Shown here: in pieces, positions 58,408-64,000 of the stretch
Layout of the letters: the number at the start of each line of letters is the position of its first letter
Position numbering within the stretch: the stretch's first letter is position 1
DNA from: Denticeps clupeoides
Taxonomy: Eukaryota; Chordata; Actinopteri; Clupeiformes; Denticipitidae
DNA: 64,000 nt
Assembly (NCBI RefSeq): GCF_900700375.1
Contig: NC_041716.1
Span: 22,649,815-22,713,814, forward strand
Direction: 5' to 3'
Made by a program: the position numbers and the translations under genes
Notes under the pieces: generated by a model
Database searches by the model: none
What the model was told of the DNA's origin: nothing
The model's input: the letters and a program-made list of their open reading frames with translations, nothing else

Positions 58408-58554
58408 TTTATTTGTTGTTTTGCAAATAAAAGCTTACCACTCCAACTTTTTGCCTTTTCTCCATCATAATTTGACAGTAAAGCGGGAGTTTTCACTCTT
58501 TGATATGTGTTCAAGCGCCTTTGGTTTAAAGTTCAAGATTTTCAAGCAGAGCTT

Positions 58555-58674
58555 GTGTACGGACAAACCAGCTGAAGAATGCCCAATCTTGTCTGATCTC
58601 AGAAGCTAAGAAGGCTTGGGCCTGGTTAGTACTTGGATGGGAGACTACATGGGAATACCAGGTGCTGTAAGCTT
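58555..58674 (+). rRNA. 5S rRNA-like copy 13 (type A1)
   Basis: CTACATGGG state. Confidence 0.72.
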
Positions 58675-58834
58675 TAACTATTGAAAAACTTTTCAAATGA
58701 AAGTATTTACATGGCTTTGTTAGCTTTTTTTGCCTTTTCTCCATCATAATTTGATAGTAAAGCGGGAGTTTTCGCACTTTATAATGTTTTCAAAGCCCTT
58801 TTGGTTTAAAGTTCAAGATTTTCAAGCAGAGTTT

Positions 58835-58954
58835 GTGTACGGACAAACCAGCTGAAGAATGCCCAATCTTGTCTGATCTCAGAAGCTAAGAAGGCTTGGG
58901 CCTGGTTAGTACTTGGATGGGAGACTACATGGGAATACCAGGTGCTGTAAGCTT
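58835..58954 (+). rRNA. 5S rRNA-like copy 14 (type A2)
   Basis: Standard A2. The downstream spacer has an extra T in its T-run. Confidence 0.72.
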
Positions 58955-59114
58955 TAACTATTGAAAAACTTTTAAAATGAAAGTATTTACATGGCTTTAT
59001 TAGCTTTTTTTTGCCTTTTCTCAATCATTATTTGATAGTAAAGCGGGAGTTTTCGCACTTTATAATGTTTTCAAAGTCCTTTTGTTGAAAGTCCAAGATT
59101 TTCAAGCAGAGTTT

Positions 59115-59234
59115 GCTTACGGACATGCCAGCTGAAGATTGCCCAATCTTGTCTGATCTCAGAAGCTAAGAAGGCTTGGGCCTGGTTAGTACTTGGATGG
59201 GAGACTACATGGGAATGCCAGGTGCTGTAAGCTT
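59115..59234 (+). rRNA. 5S rRNA-like copy 15 (type B)
   Basis: Standard type B. Confidence 0.72.
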
Positions 59235-59466
59235 TAACTATTGTAAAACTTTTAAAATGAAAGTATTTACATCACTTTGTTAACTTTTTTAAAATAAGTT
59301 AAGGGGTACTTTCTTTATTTAGTATGTTTTCCCCGCCTTTTTTTTTTTTTTTTTTTTTTTTAAACTTCTCTTCAGGTTTCTTTGTCTGTGTGTGCTCTAC
59401 AACGATCATTCACAGGCTTGGCTATGGAGTGGGGTGGAGCTGAATCGATTAGGTGGGGTTTTCCAG

Positions 59467-59619
59467 CCCTCGGCCTTCAGGTGCTACGCACCCTGATGTC
59501 AATTTAATATCTGATATGTCATATTAAGCGGATTTTTATAACAGGGAGTCGGCAATAGGGCCTGCTCCATCCGCTCCATTCATCGACCCAGTATTGCATT
59601 GCCTCTAGAAGGTGTGCAC
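59467..59619 (+). ncRNA. U2 snRNA-derived segment 5
   Basis: Core unchanged. The spacer upstream has an extra C (TTTTCCCCGCC). Confidence 0.65.
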
Positions 59620-59766
59620 TTTATTTGTTGTTTTGCAAATAAAAGCTTACCACTCCAACTTTTTGCCTTTTCTCCATCATAATTTGACAGTAAAGCGGGA
59701 GTTTTCACTCTTTGATATGTGTTCAAGCCCCTTTGGTTTAAAGTTCAAGATTTTCAAGCAGAGCTT

Positions 59767-59886
59767 GTGTACGGACAAACCAGCTGAAGAATGCCCAATC
59801 TTGTCTGATCTCAGAAGCTAAGAAGGCTTGGGCCTGGTTAGTACTTGGATGGGAGACTACCTGGGAATACCAGGTGCTGTAAGCTT
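59767..59886 (+). rRNA. 5S rRNA-like copy 16 (type A1)
   Basis: CTACCTGGG state. The upstream flank reads AAGCCCCTTTGG, shared with the spacer before copy 1. Confidence 0.72.
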
Positions 59887-60045
59887 TAACTATTGAAAAA
59901 CTTTTCAAATGAAAGTATTTACATGGCTTTGTTAGCTTTTTTTGCCTTTTCTCCATCATAATTTGATAGTAAAGCGGGAGTTTCGCACTTTATAATGTTT
60001 TCAAAGCCCTTTTGGTTTAAAGTTCAAGATTTTCAAGCAGAGTTT

Positions 60046-60165
60046 GTGTACGGACAAACCAGCTGAAGAATGCCCAATCTTGTCTGATCTCAGAAGCTAA
60101 GAAGGCTTGGGCCTGGTTAGTACTTGGATGGGAGACTACATGGGAATACCAGGTGCTGTAAGCTT
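60046..60165 (+). rRNA. 5S rRNA-like copy 17 (type A2)
   Basis: Standard A2. The spacer before it is one T shorter (GAGTTTCGC). Confidence 0.72.
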
Positions 60166-60324
60166 TAACTATTGAAAAACTTTTAAAATGAAAGTATTTA
60201 CATGGCTTTATTAGCTTTTTTTGCCTTTTCTCAATCATTATTTGATAGTAAAGCGGGAGTTTTCGCACTTTATAATGTTTTCAAAGTCCTTTTGTTGAAA
60301 GTCCAAGATTTTCAAGCAGAGTTT

Positions 60325-60444
60325 GCTTACGGACATGCCAGCTGAAGATTGCCCAATCTTGTCTGATCTCAGAAGCTAAGAAGGCTTGGGCCTGGTTAGT
60401 ACTTGGATGGGAGACTACATGGGAATGCCAGGTGCTGTAAGCTT
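60325..60444 (+). rRNA. 5S rRNA-like copy 18 (type B)
   Basis: Standard type B. Confidence 0.72.
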
Positions 60445-60671
60445 TAACTATTGTAAAACTTTTAAAATGAAAGTATTTACATCACTTTGTTAACTTTTTT
60501 AAAATAAGTTAAGGGGTACTTTCTTTATTTAGTATGTTTTCCCGCCTTTTTTTTTTTTTTTTTTTTAAACTTCTCTTCAGGTTTCTTTGTCTGTGTGTGC
60601 TCTACAACGATCATTCACAGGCTTGGCTATGGAGTGGGGTGGAGCTGAATCGATTAGGTGGGGTTTTCCAG

Positions 60672-60824
60672 CCCTCGGCCTTCAGGTGCTACGCACCCTG
60701 ATGTCAATTTAATATCTGATATGTCATATTAAGCGGATTTTTATAACAGGGAGTCGGCAATAGGGCCTGCTCCATCCGCTCCATTCATCGACCCAGTATT
60801 GCATTGCCTCTAGAAGGTGTGCAC
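60672..60824 (+). ncRNA. U2 snRNA-derived segment 6
   Basis: Core unchanged. The preceding poly-T is one of the shortest in the array, about 20 bases. Confidence 0.65.
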
Positions 60825-60971
60825 TTTATTTGTTGTTTTGCAAATAAAAGCTTACCACTCCAACTTTTTGCCTTTTCTCCATCATAATTTGACAGTAAAG
60901 CGGGAGTTTTCACTCTTTGATATGTGTTCAAGCGCCTTTGGTTTAAAGTTCAAGATTTTCAAGCAGAGCTT

Positions 60972-61091
60972 GTGTACGGACAAACCAGCTGAAGAATGCC
61001 CAATCTTGTCTGATCTCAGAAGCTAAGAAGGCTTGGGCCTGGTTAGTACTTGGATGGGAGACTACATGGGAATACCAGGTGCTGTAAGCTT
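60972..61091 (+). rRNA. 5S rRNA-like copy 19 (type A1)
   Basis: CTACATGGG state. Confidence 0.72.
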
Positions 61092-61253
61092 TAACTATTG
61101 AAAAACTTTTCAAATGAAAGTATTTACATGGCTTTGTTAGCTTTTTTTTGCCTTTTCTCCATCATAATTTGATAGTAAAGCGGGAGTTTTCGCACTTTAT
61201 AATGTTTTCAAAGCCCTTTTGGTTTTAAAGTTCAAGATTTTCAAGCAGAGTTT

Positions 61254-61373
61254 GTGTACGGACAAACCAGCTGAAAAATGCCCAATCTTGTCTGATCTCA
61301 GAAGCTAAGAAGGCTTGGGCCTGGTTAGTACTTGGATGGGAGACTACATGGGAATACCAGGTGCTGTAAGCTT
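61254..61373 (+). rRNA. 5S rRNA-like copy 20 (type A2)
   Basis: Shares the GCTGAAAAATG change with copy 8. The upstream TATA-like box has an extra T (GGTTTTAAAG). Confidence 0.7.
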
Positions 61374-61532
61374 TAACTATTGAAAAACTTTTAAAATGAA
61401 AGTATTTACATGGCTTTATTAGCTTTTTTTGCCTTTTCTCAATCATTATTTGATAGTAAAGCGGGAGTTTTCGCACTTTATAATGTTTTCAAAGTCCTTT
61501 TGTTGAAAGTCCAAGATTTTCAAGCAGAGTTT

Positions 61533-61652
61533 GCTTACGGACATGCCAGCTGAAGATTGCCCAATCTTGTCTGATCTCAGAAGCTAAGAAGGCTTGGGCC
61601 TGGTTAGTACTTGGATGGGAGACTACATGGGAATGCCAGGTGCTGTAAGCTT
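61533..61652 (+). rRNA. 5S rRNA-like copy 21 (type B)
   Basis: Standard type B. Confidence 0.72.
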
Positions 61653-61883
61653 TAACTATTGTAAAACTTTTAAAATGAAAGTATTTACATCACTTTGTTA
61701 ACTTTTTTAAAATAAGTTAAGGGGTACTTTCTTTATTTAGTATGTTTTCCCGCCTTTTTTTTTTTTTTTTTTTTTTTTAAACTTCTCTTCAGGTTTCTTT
61801 GTCTGTGTGTGCTCTACAACGATCATTCACAGGCTTGGCTATGGAGTGGGGTGGAGCTGAATCGATTAGGTGGGGTTTTCCAG

Positions 61884-62036
61884 CCCTCGGCCTTCAGGTG
61901 CTACGCACCCTGATGTCAATTTAATATCTGATATGTCATATTAAGCGGATTTTTATAACAGGGAGTCGGCAATAGGGCCTGCTCCATCCGCTCCATTCAT
62001 CGACCCAGTATTGCATTGCCTCTAGAAGGTGTGCAC
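61884..62036 (+). ncRNA. U2 snRNA-derived segment 7
   Basis: Core unchanged. This unit is followed by four 5S copies instead of three. Confidence 0.65.
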
Positions 62037-62183
62037 TTTATTTGTTGTTTTGCAAATAAAAGCTTACCACTCCAACTTTTTGCCTTTTCTCCATCATAAT
62101 TTGACAGTAAAGCGGGAGTTTTCACTCTTTGATATGTGTTCAAGCGCCTTTGGTTTAAAGTTCAAGATTTTCAAGCAGAGCTT

Positions 62184-62303
62184 GTGTACGGACAAACCAG
62201 CTGAAGAATGCCCAATCTTGTCTGATCTCAGAAGCTAAGAAGGCTTGGGCCTGGTTAGTACTTGGATGGGAGACTACCTGGGAATACCAGGTGCTGTAAG
62301 CTT
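62184..62303 (+). rRNA. 5S rRNA-like copy 22 (type A1)
   Basis: CTACCTGGG state; first of a four-copy block. Confidence 0.72.
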
Positions 62304-62463
62304 TAACTATTGAAAAACTTTTCAAATGAAAGTATTTACATGGCTTTGTTAGCTTTTTTTGCCTTTTCTCCATCATAATTTGATAGTAAAGCGGGAGTTT
62401 TCGCACTTTATAATGTTTTCAAAGCCCTTTTGGTTTAAAGTTCAAGATTTTCAAGCAGAGTTT

Positions 62464-62583
62464 GTGTACGGACAAACCAGCTGAAGAATGCCCAATCTTG
62501 TCTGATCTCAGAAGCTAAGAAGGCTTGGGCCTGGTTAGTACTTGGATGGGAGACTACATGGGAATACCAGGTGCTGTAAGCTT
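62464..62583 (+). rRNA. 5S rRNA-like copy 23 (type A2)
   Basis: The spacer after it is of the type normally following A1, so this copy is a hybrid arising from unequal exchange. Confidence 0.72.
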
Positions 62584-62743
62584 TAACTATTGAAAAACTT
62601 TTCAAATGAAAGTATTTACATGGCTTTGTTAGCTTTTTTTGCCTTTTCTCCATCATAATTTGATAGTAAAGCGGGAGTTTTCGCACTTTATAATGTTTTC
62701 AAAGCCCTTTTGGTTTAAAGTTCAAGATTTTCAAGCAGAGTTT

Positions 62744-62863
62744 GTGTACGGACAAACCAGCTGAAGAATGCCCAATCTTGTCTGATCTCAGAAGCTAAGA
62801 AGGCTTGGGCCTGGTTAGTACTTGGATGGGAGACTACATGGGAATACCAGGTGCTGTAAGCTT
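62744..62863 (+). rRNA. 5S rRNA-like copy 24 (type A2)
   Basis: The extra A2 copy of this unit, with the normal A2-type downstream spacer. Confidence 0.72.
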
Positions 62864-63021
62864 TAACTATTGAAAAACTTTTAAAATGAAAGTATTTACA
62901 TGGCTTTATTAGCTTTTTTTGCCTTTTCTCAATCATTATTTGATAGTAAAGCGGGAGTTTTCGCACTTTATAATGTTTTCAAGTCCTTTTGTTGAAAGTC
63001 CAAGATTTTCAAGCAGAGTTT

Positions 63022-63141
63022 GCTTACGGACATGCCAGCTGAAGATTGCCCAATCTTGTCTGATCTCAGAAGCTAAGAAGGCTTGGGCCTGGTTAGTACT
63101 TGGATGGGAGACTACATGGGAATGCCAGGTGCTGTAAGCTT
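63022..63141 (+). rRNA. 5S rRNA-like copy 25 (type B)
   Basis: Standard type B. The spacer before it lacks one A (TTTTCAAGTCC). Confidence 0.72.
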
Positions 63142-63240
63142 TAACTATTGTAAAACTTTTAAAATGAAAGTATTTACATCACTTTGTTAACTTTTTTAAA
63201 ATAAGTTAAGGGGTACTTTCTTTATTTAGTATGTTTTCCC

Positions 63241-63276
<36 letters not shown>

Positions 63277-63376
63277 TCTCTTCAGGTTTCTTTGTCTGTG
63301 TGTGCTCTACAACGATCATTCACAGGCTTGGCTATGGAGTGGGGTGGAGCTGAATCGATTAGGTGGGGTTTTCCAG

Positions 63377-63530
63377 CCCTCGGCCTTCAGGTGCTACGCA
63401 CCCTGATGTCAATTTAATATCTGATATGTCATATTAAGCGGATTTTTTATAACAGGGAGTCGGCAATAGGGCCTGCTCCATCCGCTCCATTCATCGACCC
63501 AGTATTGCATTGCCTCTAGAAGGTGTGCAC
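63377..63530 (+). ncRNA. U2 snRNA-derived segment 8
   Basis: Has one extra T in the Sm-like run (GGATTTTTTATAAC). Confidence 0.65.
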
Positions 63531-63677
63531 TTTATTTGTTGTTTTGCAAATAAAAGCTTACCACTCCAACTTTTTGCCTTTTCTCCATCATAATTTGACA
63601 GTAAAGCGGGAGTTTTCACTCTTTGATATGTGTTCAAGCGCCTTTGGTTTAAAGTTCAAGATTTTCAAGCAGAGCTT

Positions 63678-63797
63678 GTGTACGGACAAACCAGCTGAAG
63701 AATGCCCAATCTTGTCTGATCTCAGAAGCTAAGAAGGCTTGGGCCTGGTTAGTACTTGGATGGGAGACTACCTGGGAATACCAGGTGCTGTAAGCTT
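63678..63797 (+). rRNA. 5S rRNA-like copy 26 (type A1)
   Basis: CTACCTGGG state. It is followed directly by a type B copy, so this unit has lost its A2. Confidence 0.72.
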
Positions 63798-63956
63798 TAA
63801 CTATTGAAAAACTTTTCAAATGAAAGTATTTACATGGCTTTGTTAGCTTTTTTTGCCTTTTCTCAATCATTATTTGATAGTAAAGCGGGAGTTTTCGCAC
63901 TTTATAATGTTTTCAAAGTTCTTTTGTTGAAAGTCCAAGATTTTCAAGCAGAGTTT

Positions 63957-64000
63957 GCTTACGGACATGCCAGCTGAAGATTGCCCAATCTTGTCTGATC
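63957..64000 (+). rRNA. 5S rRNA-like copy 27 (type B), cut by window end
   Basis: The first 44 nt of a type B copy; the rest lies beyond the window. Confidence 0.65.

Larger units (their letters stand above)
53484..64000 (+). repeat. Composite tandem array: 5S rRNA-like triplets plus U2-derived segment, unit about 1.21 kb
   Basis: Each unit has three 5S-like copies spaced about 280 bp apart (two type A, one type B), a spacer ending in a poly-T of about 20-35 bases, and a U2-derived segment. Successive U2 starts are 1210, 1220, 1214, 1212, 1205, 1212 and 1493 bp apart; the last gap holds one extra 5S copy. Units are nearly identical, which indicates ongoing homogenisation. The array continues past the window. 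Short antisense reading frames inside it repeat with the unit and are not genes. Confidence 0.93.

Noticed and set aside
53674-63900. Repeated 83-residue and 69-residue reading frames (MRKLPLYYQIM... on minus, MCTLFVVLQIK... on plus)
   Set aside because: They recur with the array unit, cross 5S-like genes and spacer alike, and have no domain. They are by-products of the tandem repeat.
53484-64000. CRISPR-like array or a 5S-derived SINE3 expansion
   Set aside because: Repeats are full-length 5S with 3' ends and long identical spacers, there is no dispersed insertion or LINE-type tail, and the genome is eukaryotic.

Overview
The window is nuclear DNA from a ray-finned (teleost) fish. Three things point there: spliced vertebrate genes with large introns, fish-type mobile elements (tRNA-derived SINEs with a V-SINE-like tail, several Tc1/mariner lineages, Rex1/L2-type LINEs, a piggyBac relic, a Penelope-like relic), and a 5S rRNA-like tandem array.

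Layout. (1) 1-1613: upstream flank with an LTR fossil and a repeat tail. (2) 1614-30663, plus strand: a complete PTPN22-like PEST-family tyrosine phosphatase gene. I could reconstruct 25 exons with matching splice phases, giving 2217 nt or 738 residues. All catalytic motifs are present, there are three copies of the CSK-binding-type proline-rich motif, and the C-terminal homology box is present. Its introns are full of Tc1, LINE and SINE insertions. (3) 30664-34141: the gap between the genes, holding SINEs and a broken LTR-retroelement fragment. (4) 34142-49253, minus strand: a complete RSBN1-like gene of 7 exons, 2130 nt or 709 residues, whose second intron is a graveyard of nested elements. 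PTPN22 and RSBN1 are also neighbours in mammals, but here they converge. (5) 49254-53340: the RSBN1 promoter with a perfect CRE palindrome, a roughly 490-bp inverted repeat around a compound microsatellite, a Penelope-like relic and a piggyBac relic. (6) 53484-64000: a homogenised tandem array running off the window. Its unit of about 1.21 kb contains three 5S rRNA-like copies (two of type A, one of type B), a poly-T tract and one U2-snRNA-derived segment. I count 26 full-length 5S-like copies and eight U2-like copies.

The two host genes are unrelated in action. PTPN22 tunes antigen-receptor kinase signalling, while RSBN1 belongs to a nuclear JmjC-type family linked to H4K20me2 demethylation. 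The linked 5S/U2-derived array, with a U2 segment that has lost its branch-point-recognition region but kept its 3' domain, is the most unusual feature. Whether any of these RNAs is expressed cannot be read from the sequence. All family assignments come from reading the sequence and from memory of the families; no search was run.
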